From the NCBI GenBank assembly GCA_036401375.1, contig DASWVB010000016.1, positions 186,001-250,000 of the forward strand: a stretch of DNA of 64,000 nt. Direction: 5' to 3'. A model generated the notes under the pieces. It was not told the origin of the DNA. It saw only the letters and a program-made list of their open reading frames with translations, and did no database searches. A program made the translations under genes and the position numbers. The stretch is from DASWUZ01 sp036401375 (lineage in GTDB: Bacteria > Acidobacteriota > Terriglobia > Terriglobales > Acidobacteriaceae). Position 1 is the stretch's first letter, and each line of letters begins with the position of its first letter. Positions 52,405 to 60,468 of this stretch are shown piece by piece.

Positions 52405-54264
52405 ATGAGACGGCTGCTACGCCTGCTCGGCTATGTTCGCCCTTACTGGTGGCAGAGTCTCGCCTCGGTTGTCCTTCTGGCGGGCGTGGGCCTGCTCGAC
52501 CCCTTTCGCCTACTGCTGGTTGGCCCGTTCCTCGAGTATGTGCTGAACCCTGGTGCTCCGCCTCGCGACATCCTGCTCTTTGGAATGCGCTACCGCTTCA
52601 GCCTGCAGCAGCTCGTCCCCGCACACTTCCACAATCCCTGGACCATCGTCGCCTTCGCTCTGGTCGGCTCTACGGCTCTAAAGGGCATCTGCGATTACGC
52701 CGGCACTTACCTGGTGAATTATGCCGGCTTTGGAATGATCACCGACTTACGCGATGATCTCTACGAGGCCGTGCTTCGCCGCTCCGCGTCCTTCTTCATG
52801 AAGCATGCGACCGGCACCATACTCTCGACGCTCATCAACGACATTGAGCGCGTCCAGTTCGCCATGTCTTCGGTACTCGCAGAATTTCTGCAGCAGGTCT
52901 TCACCCTCGTCTTCACCACCGTCTTTGTAATTGTGCTCGGCGGCAAGCTGGCCTGGATATTGCTCGTATTCATCCCGGTGGTGATTGGTTCCGCGCGAAA
53001 GATCGGCGGCCAGGTGCGTCTGAAGACGCGTCACGGGCAGGACCGACTCGCCGAGATCCAGAACATCCTCTTCGAAACCATTACCGGCAATCGCATCGTT
53101 AAAGCCTTCAACACCGAGATATGGGAGCTGCTGCGCTTTCGCAAGGCGGCTCGCCGTCTCTTCCGCGCCAATCTTCGCTCGGTAAGAGCCCAGGCTATCA
53201 GCTCCCCGCTGATGGACCTGATAGGTGCAATAGCGATCGCGCTATTGATGTGGGTGGGGCGGGTCGAAATTCAGCATAAAGCGATGACTGCACCTATCTT
53301 TATTGCCTTCATTATTCTGGTCTTCAAGCTATATGACCCGGTGCGCAAGCTGGCCGGCTACTATAACAACTTCCAGCAGGCGCTCGGCGCATCTTCTTCC
53401 ATCTTCGAGTTCATGGATGCGCAGGACGACGTCCGGGAGCGGAAGCATCCGGTCGACATCAAGAGCTTCAAACTAGGCGTTCGCTTTGAGGAAGTAGGCT
53501 TCTCCTACAGCGACGCCGATGGTGAGAAGCAGGTACTCTATGAGATCAACCTCGACATCCGGTGCGGTGAAGTCGTTGCCCTGGTCGGGCCCAGCGGAGC
53601 GGGCAAGTCGACGCTGATCAACCTCATTCCCCGGTTCTTTGATGCCACATCCGGCCGCATCCTCATCGACAACCAGGATGTTCGTGAGGTAAGCGTAGCC
53701 TCACTTCGCAGGCAGATAGGCCAGGTCACGCAGGAGACCATCCTCTTTAATGACAGCGTGCGCAACAACATCGCTTACGGGCAGCCGGATGTGCCCATGC
53801 AGCGCGTTGAAGCCGCGGCCCGGGCTGCTCTGGCACATGATTTCATCCTGCAATTGCCTGAGGGGTACAACACCATCATCGGGGAGAGAGGCTTCCGCCT
53901 CTCAGGTGGGGAACGGCAACGCCTTGCGATCGCACGCGCCTTGCTGAAGAACGCTCCTCTGCTGATCCTCGACGAGGCGACCTCGGCACTGGACTCTCAC
54001 AGTGAATCGCTGGTTCAGGCAGCACTCGCGAACTTGATGGCGGGCCGTACTTCGGTCGTTATCGCTCACCGGCTCTCGACTGTGCGCCGTGCCGATCGTA
54101 TTGTTGTGCTTGAGGGCGGTCGCATCACTGCGACTGGATCGCACGAGGAATTGCTGCAGATATCGCCAACCTACCAGCGCCTCTATCAGCTACAGTTCAT
54201 GGACGCTCCAGATAACCACAGCGCCGAATCAGCGACTCATGAGTTATCCACCTGGCAGCTATAG
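52405..54264 (+). CDS. ABC exporter, MsbA-like
   Basis: 619 residues: six membrane helices to about 320, then a nucleotide-binding domain with Walker A GPSGAGKSTLINLIP, signature LSGGERQRLAIARAL, Walker B LLILDEATSALD and the IAHRLST switch. The DATSGRILIDNQDVREVSVASLRRQ segment is typical of lipid A or drug exporters of the MsbA family. A TACAAT occurs at 52364-52369 upstream. A second exporter of this class is at 22350-24401, next to lpxB. Substrate not known. Confidence 0.92.
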   Translation: MRRLLRLLGYVRPYWWQSLASVVLLAGVGLLDPFRLLLVGPFLEYVLNPGAPPRDILLFGMRYRFSLQQLVPAHFHNPWTIVAFALVGSTALKGICDYAGTYLVNYAGFGMITDLRDDLYEAVLRRSASFFMKHATGTILSTLINDIERVQFAMSSVLAEFLQQVFTLVFTTVFVIVLGGKLAWILLVFIPVVIGSARKIGGQVRLKTRHGQDRLAEIQNILFETITGNRIVKAFNTEIWELLRFRKAARRLFRANLRSVRAQAISSPLMDLIGAIAIALLMWVGRVEIQHKAMTAPIFIAFIILVFKLYDPVRKLAGYYNNFQQALGASSSIFEFMDAQDDVRERKHPVDIKSFKLGVRFEEVGFSYSDADGEKQVLYEINLDIRCGEVVALVGPSGAGKSTLINLIPRFFDATSGRILIDNQDVREVSVASLRRQIGQVTQETILFNDSVRNNIAYGQPDVPMQRVEAAARAALAHDFILQLPEGYNTIIGERGFRLSGGERQRLAIARALLKNAPLLILDEATSALDSHSESLVQAALANLMAGRTSVVIAHRLSTVRRADRIVVLEGGRITATGSHEELLQISPTYQRLYQLQFMDAPDNHSAESATHELSTWQL

Positions 54265-54377
54265 TCCAAGTTCGGAAACCAGGCAATGTCTGGTATCAAA
54301 GGCAAACGCGATTACAAGACCAGGAGCGGTGCCGTTTAGTGGGAAGTAAGTACTGCCGTATCGAGACACAAAGCAAG

Positions 54378-55310
54378 ATGAATGATTGGACCGCAAGTAG
54401 CCCTACTCAATCCGCGCAAATCTACTCCATGACCGGCTTTTCACGCGTGACTGGCCGCGCCTCCGACAGCCTTGGCTTTACTCTCACGCTCAAGAGCGTC
54501 AACCACCGGTACCTCGATCTGCAGATGCGTCTTCCACCAGGGCTCGACGCCCTCGAACTTCGCCTGCGTCGCGCACTCAAGGCGCAGTTGGTCCGCGGCC
54601 ACATCGACCTCACTCTCACCCTTGACCGCAGCACCAGGTCGGCGGCCAAATATAATCGATCGCTGGTTGCTACTTACCTCACGGCCTTTCGCGCCGCGGG
54701 CGAGGAGCACGGCATCCTTCAGGAGCCCGAGCTGAATGCTATCCTTCGACTTCCCGGCATATTGTCTGAAGATCACAGCACTGCGGATGACGATCCGGCC
54801 GTACTAGAAGATGCGGTGCTGGGGCAGTTGCTGCCCGCCGTGGCAGCTCTCAAGCAGATGCGCGCTGAGGAGGGCGAAGCGCTGGTGCGGGAGGTGCAGG
54901 GATGTCTGGATCGCATCGAGGTTGCCGTTATCGAGACTTCATCGTTGCGCGCGGGCGTGCAGGGCGCCCACTTCGAGCGCCTTACAGAGCGCCTCTTCCA
55001 TCTGCTCGCCGGCGCATTCGATGCAGACCGCGTGCTGCAGGAGGCTGCGTTGCTGGCCGAGCGCAGCGACGTACAGGAGGAGATCGCCCGGCTGCAAACT
55101 CACGTCACCCACTTTCGTTCGCTGCTCGAGGCGGGCGGCGAAATCGAAAAAAAGGCGGATTTCCTCACCCAGGAGCTCAATCGGGAGGCGAACACTCTGC
55201 TGGCCAAGACGGGCGGTGTGCCGGGAAGCGGCAGGCGGATTACCGAACTGGGCCTTCAGATCAAGTCCGACATAGAAAAGGTGCGCGAGCAGGTGCAAAA
55301 TCTTGAATAA
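54378..55310 (+). CDS. yicC: YicC family endoribonuclease-like protein
   Basis: 310 residues. MTGFSRVTGR, the normal YicC N-terminus, lies 17 residues after the selected ATG 54378, so a start at 54429 (ATG) is also possible. Conserved parts: FTLTLKSVNHRYLDLQMRLP, LRRALKAQLVRGHIDLTL, and the C-terminal EIEKKADFLTQELNREANTL, GRRITELGLQIKSDIEKVREQVQN (DUF1732). The E. coli protein is an endoribonuclease linked to small RNA decay. Its stop at 55308-55310 is in the same frame as gmk, 15 bases upstream of the likely gmk start. Confidence 0.9.
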   Translation: MNDWTASSPTQSAQIYSMTGFSRVTGRASDSLGFTLTLKSVNHRYLDLQMRLPPGLDALELRLRRALKAQLVRGHIDLTLTLDRSTRSAAKYNRSLVATYLTAFRAAGEEHGILQEPELNAILRLPGILSEDHSTADDDPAVLEDAVLGQLLPAVAALKQMRAEEGEALVREVQGCLDRIEVAVIETSSLRAGVQGAHFERLTERLFHLLAGAFDADRVLQEAALLAERSDVQEEIARLQTHVTHFRSLLEAGGEIEKKADFLTQELNREANTLLAKTGGVPGSGRRITELGLQIKSDIEKVREQVQNLE

Positions 55311-55325
55311 TCCGGAGCGGGTACC

Positions 55326-56054
55326 CTGAGCGATCAACAAGGGGGAAGGGGCATTCTGTTCATCATTTCGGCTCCATCAGGGTCGGGCAAGTCGACGCTG
55401 GTCAACCAACTCCGCTCGCTCGTGCCAAACCTCGAGTTCTCCATCTCCTACACCACGCGTGCACCCCGCGGCTCTGAGCTCGAGGGCCGCGAATACTACT
55501 TCACCACCCGGGAAAAGTTCGAGAGCATGATGAACGCCAGGCAGTTCCTGGAGCATGCGCAGGTCTTCGGGAACTACTACGGCACGGCGCGACGATCCCT
55601 GATCGAGGCCGAGGAGCACGGCAAAGATCTGCTGCTCGACATCGATGTTCAAGGCGCCGCCCAGGTGCGTAAAGAGGTTCCCGAGGCGGTCAGCATTTTT
55701 GTGTTGCCCCCAAATCCCGAGACCCTGGGAAGGCGCCTGCGCAACCGCAGCCGTGCCGAAGGCGTCGTCTCGGAAGAGGTCATCGAGCGCCGCCTCGCAA
55801 AAGCGCGCCAGGAGATTGAGAAATTCCGCCAATACAGTTATATTCTCGTCAACGATGTCCTCGATCAGGCGGTGGAAGAGCTGTCTGCCATCGTCATCTC
55901 TGAGCGGGCCCGGCGCAGCGGAGACTGCAACGGGGCTGACGTCCGGAAGTTGATTGAACTCGCCGACAAGTGCCGCCAGGCAAATGCCATCGAACGCCTG
56001 CGGCCTGTACTGATTTCCTTTGGACTGCCCGATGGAGCAGCAGGGCGTACCTGA
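55326..56054 (+). CDS. gmk: Guanylate kinase, probable CTG start
   Basis: Phosphorylates GMP to GDP. The conserved P-loop FIISAPSGSGKSTLVNQL lies upstream of the first ATG, GTG or TTG in frame (GTG 55422), so translation must start earlier. In frame after the yicC stop the only likely codon is CTG 55326 (LSDQQGGRGILFII), 9 bases after GGAG at 55313-55316; ATT 55353 and CTG 55356 are weaker. With CTG 55326 the product is 242 residues, slightly longer than the usual 205-215. GMP-binding residues SYTTRAPRGSELEGREYYF, lid RSRAEGVVSEEVIERRL and IDVQGAAQV are present. Confidence 0.88.
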   Translation: MSDQQGGRGILFIISAPSGSGKSTLVNQLRSLVPNLEFSISYTTRAPRGSELEGREYYFTTREKFESMMNARQFLEHAQVFGNYYGTARRSLIEAEEHGKDLLLDIDVQGAAQVRKEVPEAVSIFVLPPNPETLGRRLRNRSRAEGVVSEEVIERRLAKARQEIEKFRQYSYILVNDVLDQAVEELSAIVISERARRSGDCNGADVRKLIELADKCRQANAIERLRPVLISFGLPDGAAGRT

Positions 56055-56115
56055 CTCCGAGGGCGAGAAGAATCTAATCGCGAAACACAATCAACGAGAC
56101 TCAGAGGAGAAGTCG

Positions 56116-56346
56116 ATGAAGGTGGAAGATGGATTCGATAGCCACTATAGCTACGTCCTTGTGGCGGCCCGCCGCGCAAGGCAGCTGCAAATGGGCTCCC
56201 GCCCGCTGATTACAACAGGTTCAACCAAGCCATGCCGCGTGGCGCAGGATGAGATCGCTGCTGGCAAGGTCGGCTACGTGCTGCCAGAGACGCTGCACAA
56301 GCCTGAGGTAGAGGCTCCGATTATCCCGAAGTTCTTCGTCTCTTAA
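56116..56346 (+). CDS. rpoZ: RNA polymerase omega subunit
   Basis: 76 residues from ATG 56116, with GAGGAG 7-12 bases upstream; a longer frame from 56020 would overlap gmk. The conserved omega segment is DGFDSHYSYVLVAARRARQLQ; GSRPLITTG and ETLHKPEVEAPI are also seen. Omega helps fold the beta' subunit. Position directly after gmk is conserved across bacteria. Confidence 0.9.
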   Translation: MKVEDGFDSHYSYVLVAARRARQLQMGSRPLITTGSTKPCRVAQDEIAAGKVGYVLPETLHKPEVEAPIIPKFFVS

Positions 56347-56365
56347 CCAGCCTGCAAGCTACATT

Positions 56366-56400
56366 GAGGCGCGCCTAACTCTAGAGTTCAAGCGCGCCTC
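56366..56400. terminator. Hairpin after rpoZ
   Basis: GAGGCGCGC (56366-56374) pairs with GCGCGCCTC (56392-56400); the loop itself contains the palindrome AACTCTAGAGTT. It stands 20 bases after the rpoZ stop, between convergent genes. A short TTT follows at 56408. It is probably a bidirectional terminator. Confidence 0.45.
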
Positions 56401-56503
56401 AGAGGCGTTTAGACTTCCTGGTCATGCTTCTCCAGTCCGGCGCTTACCATGCTCGTTTGTTATCTCAGTCATCGAGCCGATCGCTGACTGACCCAGAGAG
56501 TCT

Positions 56504-57262
56504 TCACTCATTCATCTGATTGAAGGTTGAGTAGAGCCTGTCTCCTACACCTGCGCTGTAGAGGTACTTAGCTCCAGCTACTTTCAACTCGTGTTCATCG
56601 CCAGCAAGTTCGGTCATCGCGGCGGCGATGAACTGATCCAGCGGCATGGGGCTCATGCCGTCAGGCCGCATCGCTGGCGGGTGGGTGACATCCAAATCGG
56701 TCTTGACCCACGGTGGGATCAGTTCAAGTACCTTCACGGTCGTATTGCGGAGCTGATGGCGCAGAGACATGCTGAAGCAATGCACAAACGCCTTGGTCGC
56801 GCAGTAGACCGGGAAGCGCGCCATAGGAACGAACGCCAGCCCTGAGGAGACGTTGACGATGGTCGCAGCAGGCTGCAGTCGCAGATGCGGTAAAAAGGCC
56901 TGCGTCATGCGCAGCACGCCGCTGATATTGGTGTTGATCTCCTCCTGCGCCGCCGTATCGTCGTAGCCGCCCTCCACCGCGAACTCATGCACTCTTTGCA
57001 CGCCGGCGTTGTTGATAATCACGTTCAGAGCAGGGAATTGCCCGGCCATTTCCGCGGCGACCCGCGTGATGCTCTCCGCCTTCGAGGTGTCAAGGGTTAC
57101 TGACTGCATTCCGGGGTTAGCGGCTGCGACTTTGCTCAGAACGGCCTCGCGCCTGCCCGCGATGATGACTTGGTTTCCGAGCTTGTGAAACGCCTCTGCA
57201 AGGCCCCGCCCGATTCCCGAACCGCCTCCTGTAATGAATACGGTATTGCCCGTGGTCTTCAA
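56504..57262 (-). CDS. SDR family oxidoreductase (DltE-like)
   Basis: 252 residues from TTG 57262, with AGAGGGA 7 bases upstream. Classical SDR marks: ITGGGSGIGRGLAEAF, NVIINNAGVQ, a VSSGLAFVP Ser, and YCATK with the catalytic Tyr and Lys. The C-terminus is like cytoplasmic DltE-type dehydrogenases (LELIPPWVKTDLDVTHPPAM). The substrate is unknown. It interrupts the plus-strand rpoZ/coaBC series, so it looks like an inserted gene. Confidence 0.85.
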   Translation of the reverse strand: MKTTGNTVFITGGGSGIGRGLAEAFHKLGNQVIIAGRREAVLSKVAAANPGMQSVTLDTSKAESITRVAAEMAGQFPALNVIINNAGVQRVHEFAVEGGYDDTAAQEEINTNISGVLRMTQAFLPHLRLQPAATIVNVSSGLAFVPMARFPVYCATKAFVHCFSMSLRHQLRNTTVKVLELIPPWVKTDLDVTHPPAMRPDGMSPMPLDQFIAAAMTELAGDEHELKVAGAKYLYSAGVGDRLYSTFNQMNE

Positions 57263-57496
57263 TGTTCTTTCCCTCTGAGACTGGCTCCGGCTCCCACGCT
57301 TTGTAGAATCGTGCGCTGCCGGAGCCTCGTTGGGATTGGATGCAAGGCCTACGCCGGGTCGATCTCTGGAGCGACGGTCTCTTGCCTGCGATCACGCGCG
57401 GTAGTCGAGGACGTCCCTTTACGGCCCGCCTTTCCACAGCTTTACACGCGGGTTCCACCGGGTAAGCTCCCCGTCATATAAGCGTACAATCAGCCT

Positions 57497-58795
57497 ATGA
57501 AGGTCACGGTTGGCGTCAGCGGGGGCATCGCCGCTTACAAGGCAGCAGAGCTGGTCCGAACACTCCAGAGGCAGGCTCTCGACGTACATGTCGTCATGAC
57601 CGCCGGCGCGCAGAAGTTCATCCAACCGCTCACCTTGGCCGCGCTCACCGGTCACCGCGTGATCACCGATTTATGGGGACAGGATTCCGGGTCCCAAGAT
57701 CTCACAGGCTCTCAGTCGAGCGGGCAGATCTCAAACATAGAACACATCGACGTGGCGCAGACTACCGACGCCCTCGTCGTAGCTCCAGCCACCGCAAACG
57801 TGCTCGCTAAGTTTGCCAACGGCATCGCCGACGACTTCCTGACAACCCTTTATCTCGCCACCAAGGCCCCGGTGGTGGTCGCACCCGCGATGAACATCAA
57901 CATGTGGCAGCACCCCGCCACCCAGGCCAACATCGAGACATTGCAGTCCCGCGGAGTGCGCGTCGTCTCACCGGCAAACGGATACCTCGCCTGCGGGATG
58001 GAAGGCCAGGGCCGGCTCGCAGAAAACGAAGACATCCTGCGCGCTGTGCTGGAAGTCCTCAGCCACACCAATGATCTCGCGGGGGAAGTCGTGCTCGTAA
58101 CCGCTGGTGGAACCCGCGAAGCGCTCGATCCGGTCCGCTTCATCGGCAACCGCTCCAGCGGAAAGATGGGCTACGCCATCGCGGAGGCGGCCCAGCGCCG
58201 CGGAGCGCGCGTGATCCTCGTCACCGCGCCCACCTCCCTGCGCCCTCCCTCCAACTGCGAAGTCGTACGCGTAATTACCGCCGACGAGATGCGCGCCGCC
58301 GTCCTCAGCCGCCTCGACATGGCGAGCATCGTCGTCAAGGCTGCCGCTGTTGCGGACTACCGCCCGCGTATCCGCGCCGAGCAGAAGATGAAGCGGACCG
58401 GCCCCATCGTACTCGAGTTCGAGCCGACCGAAGACATCCTCGCCGAAGTCGTACGCAAGCGAAAGCCCGGCACGCTGGTCATCGGTTTCGCGGCGGAGAC
58501 GCAGGACCCTCTCCAGCACGGACGAGCCAAGCTGACCCGTAAGGGTGCAGATGCCATCGTGTTGAACGACGTTTCGCGCGAGGGCCTGGGCTTCGACTCC
58601 GACAACAATGCTGCCACCTTCCTCACCGAACAGACCGCCATCGAGTTGCCGGAGATGACCAAGCGGCAGCTTGCGGACCGCATCCTCGACGAGACAGTCT
58701 CATTGCGCCGTCCCCAATCGGTGCTCGACGAGGGCCTCTCCTTGCTCGCGACCGGTGCGGACCGCGCGAAGTCGCCCTTCGCGCCGCGAGACTAG
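57497..58795 (+). CDS. coaBC: Bifunctional phosphopantothenoylcysteine decarboxylase/phosphopantothenate-cysteine ligase
   Basis: 432 residues in coenzyme A synthesis. The N-terminal flavin-dependent CoaC half has GVSGGIAAYKAAEL, the IEHIDVAQTTDALVVAPATA segment, PAMNINMWQHPATQ and the catalytic Cys in YLACGMEGQGRLAE. The CoaB half starts near residue 195 with VLVTAGGTREALDPVRFIGN and RSSGKMGYAIAEAA, and includes VKAAAVADYRP. A TACAAT box at 57485-57490 ends 6 bases before ATG 57497, with no ribosome site, so the mRNA could be leaderless. Confidence 0.95.
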   Translation: MKVTVGVSGGIAAYKAAELVRTLQRQALDVHVVMTAGAQKFIQPLTLAALTGHRVITDLWGQDSGSQDLTGSQSSGQISNIEHIDVAQTTDALVVAPATANVLAKFANGIADDFLTTLYLATKAPVVVAPAMNINMWQHPATQANIETLQSRGVRVVSPANGYLACGMEGQGRLAENEDILRAVLEVLSHTNDLAGEVVLVTAGGTREALDPVRFIGNRSSGKMGYAIAEAAQRRGARVILVTAPTSLRPPSNCEVVRVITADEMRAAVLSRLDMASIVVKAAAVADYRPRIRAEQKMKRTGPIVLEFEPTEDILAEVVRKRKPGTLVIGFAAETQDPLQHGRAKLTRKGADAIVLNDVSREGLGFDSDNNAATFLTEQTAIELPEMTKRQLADRILDETVSLRRPQSVLDEGLSLLATGADRAKSPFAPRD

Positions 58796-58807
58796 GCCAC
58801 TGCAAGC

Positions 58808-59647
58808 ATGCCGCCGCAAAGTAGTCAGAACGCACAGAACTTTGATCCCGAACTTGAGCAAGCCATCCGCGCTCGCATCCAGTACTGTCGCGATCTTGGT
58901 GTCTATGACTTCTACCGCCGCGGCGAGCCAGTCCCAGCCGCAATGTCAAACCCCGTCCCAGACACTTTTGCAGACCCGCCCGCAACCCAGACGGAGGACT
59001 CAGACATCGCGGTAAGAAAGATCATGCCCGCCCCGCCCGCCGTCGGTCCCGCCGTTCCCGTGGCCGCTCGGGCCGATGCACTGCGCGTCATTCGCGAAGA
59101 GATAGGCGAATGCACCCGCTGCCCGCTCGCCTTCGCCGGCCGCAACAAGATCGTCTTCGGCGACGGCGACCCCGGCGCCCGCCTGATGTTCGTAGGCGAG
59201 GGTCCGGGCGCAGACGAAGACAAGACCGGCATCCCCTTCGTAGGCAAGGCGGGACAGCTGCTTAACAACATGATCAACGCTATGGGCCTGCAACGAGAAC
59301 AGGTCTACATCGCCAACATCGTCAAATGCCGGCCGCCGTCCAACCGTGTTCCGGAGCCCGAAGAGGCACACACCTGCACGCAGTTCCTCTTCCGCCAGAT
59401 CGACGTGGTCCGGCCCGAGGTCATCGTAGCGCTGGGCTCAACCGCTGTGACCTACCTGATGGGCGCGAAAAGCGCGCTCGGAGCGCTGCGCGGCCGTGTG
59501 CATCCCTGGCGCGACGCAAAGCTGATCGTCACCTACCATCCCGCGTTCCTGCTGCGCGACCCCAATCAGAAGAAGGCAGCATGGGCCGACCTGCAGATCG
59601 CCATGGCCGAATTAGGTTTGCAGTCGCCCACCCGCCCCACCCCTTGA
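58808..59647 (+). CDS. Uracil-DNA glycosylase, family 4 (Fe-S)
   Basis: 279 residues. The first 80 or so are a Pro/Ala-rich, family-variable extension. The catalytic domain contains CTRCPLAFAGRNKIVFGDG, FVGEGPGADEDKTGIPFVGKAG, NIVKCRPPSNR, the fourth Cys in EEAHTCTQFLFR, and the closing YHPAFLLRDP. The four Cys bind a [4Fe-4S] cluster. Removes uracil from DNA in base-excision repair. 12 bp after coaBC; same operon is likely. Confidence 0.92.
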   Translation: MPPQSSQNAQNFDPELEQAIRARIQYCRDLGVYDFYRRGEPVPAAMSNPVPDTFADPPATQTEDSDIAVRKIMPAPPAVGPAVPVAARADALRVIREEIGECTRCPLAFAGRNKIVFGDGDPGARLMFVGEGPGADEDKTGIPFVGKAGQLLNNMINAMGLQREQVYIANIVKCRPPSNRVPEPEEAHTCTQFLFRQIDVVRPEVIVALGSTAVTYLMGAKSALGALRGRVHPWRDAKLIVTYHPAFLLRDPNQKKAAWADLQIAMAELGLQSPTRPTP

Positions 59648-59674
59648 TCCGCCGATTGCTGGAAGAGCGGGTAC

Positions 59675-59698
59675 CCCATGTCTCCTTTGAGACACGGG
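59675..59698. repeat. Intergenic hairpin beginning with a GGTACCCCAT motif
   Basis: TGTCTC (59679-59684) pairs with GAGACA (59689-59694); outer CCC (59675-59677) pairs with GGG (59696-59698) across one mismatch. The complement of its left flank reads ATGGGGTACCC, similar to ATGGGGCACCC at 18966-18976 in another gap. It could be a terminator for the glycosylase operon or one copy of a dispersed element. Confidence 0.3.
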
Positions 59699-59846
59699 TT
59701 CGAGCTGGTGACGCTAGCCTCCAGACCATGACCCTTGCTGTTCATCAAAGATCCGAGATGAACCGAAGTGGACTCCGGCATGCCTCGATACTGCGACAAA
59801 TCCTCCCGTAGTCCGAATCCTCGCTGGGTGGAGAAAACATCATTTT

Positions 59847-59861
59847 GATGCGTTGTGATGC
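59847..59861 (+). promoter_or_regulatory. Short direct repeat upstream of vapB
   Basis: GATGC occurs at 59847-59851 and 59857-59861, ten bases apart, one helical turn, 26 bases before the vapB start. VapB proteins often bind such sites to repress their own operon. The assignment is inferred from position. Confidence 0.25.
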
Positions 59862-59886
59862 TAAGCTTTACGCAAGGGAGCTAACC

Positions 59887-60084
59887 ATGCGAACCACCCT
59901 TTCCCTCGATGAGGAAATTCTCAACGAAGCGAAGGAGCTCACCGGAATCCAGGAAAACGGCGCCCTGGTGCGTGCGGGGTTGAAGTCTCTGATTGAGTGA
60001 GAAGCAACCCGCAGGCTCATACGACTCGGCGGGACAGATCCAGACGCCGGTTACACCCCTCGGCGCCGGCACAAGGTAGATTGA
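59887..60084 (+). pseudogene. VapB-type antitoxin with in-frame TGA
   Basis: ATG 59887 follows AAGGGAG. The first 37 residues (MRTTLSLDEEILNEAKELTG, then LVRAGLKSLIE) match the short ribbon-helix-helix VapB antitoxins (DUF2191). A TGA at 59998-60000 stops it. Directly after, in the same frame, EATRRLIRLGGTDPDAGYTP and RRRHKVD complete a normal 60-70 residue antitoxin, with Arg (CGA) the likely original at the TGA. The full frame ends at 60084 and overlaps the toxin start at TTG 60081. The truncated N-terminal DNA-binding part could still be made, but the toxin-binding tail would be missing. Confidence 0.75.
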
Positions 60085-60449
60085 TCCTAGTCGACACGAG
60101 TGTCTGAATCGACATCCTGCGCAGCAATAGCGGCGATCTGTCGGATGTACTCGCCGCCGGAGGCGCCGTCGTTCATCCTTATGTGCTTGGGGAGCTTGCG
60201 CTCGGGTCTATCCGGAACCGGGCAGAATTGCTGAGCGTTCTAAAGAAGCTCCCTTCCGCGATAGTCGCGAGAAATGTCGACGTGCTTCTCGCGATCGAAA
60301 GGTGGTCCCTGTCGGCATCGAGCCTTGATTACGTCGACGTTCATCTCTTGTGCTCAGTCGCCCTCGATCCCTCATGCCGACTCTGGACGCATGATAAGAA
60401 GTTGCATGCAGCCGCCAGGCACCTCGGCCTGCCTGTTATGCACCACTAA
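60081..60449 (+). pseudogene. VapC-type PIN-domain toxin with in-frame TGA
   Basis: TTG 60081 overlaps the vapB end. Reading gives ILVDTSV, then TGA at 60105-60107, then IDILRSNSGDLSDVL and onward to the stop at 60449. PIN toxins have DTSVWIDHLR here, so the TGA replaces the Trp codon TGG by one base. Without the stop, the product is 122 residues with all acidic PIN residues in place: Asp in LVDTSV, Glu in VLGELALGS, Asp in LDYVDVHLL and LWTHDKK. VapC toxins cut RNA. The gene is probably inactive; restart at an inner codon would lose the first catalytic Asp. Confidence 0.78.
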
Positions 60450-60468
60450 GCAAGCACCGTAGCCTCTC

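Noticed and set aside
55422..56054. gmk starting at GTG 55422
   Set aside because: This would remove the P-loop needed for ATP binding, which is encoded in the same frame just upstream.
60183..60449. Separate small gene starting inside vapC
   Set aside because: It is the continuation of the PIN toxin frame after the TGA; the missing N-terminus holds the first catalytic Asp.
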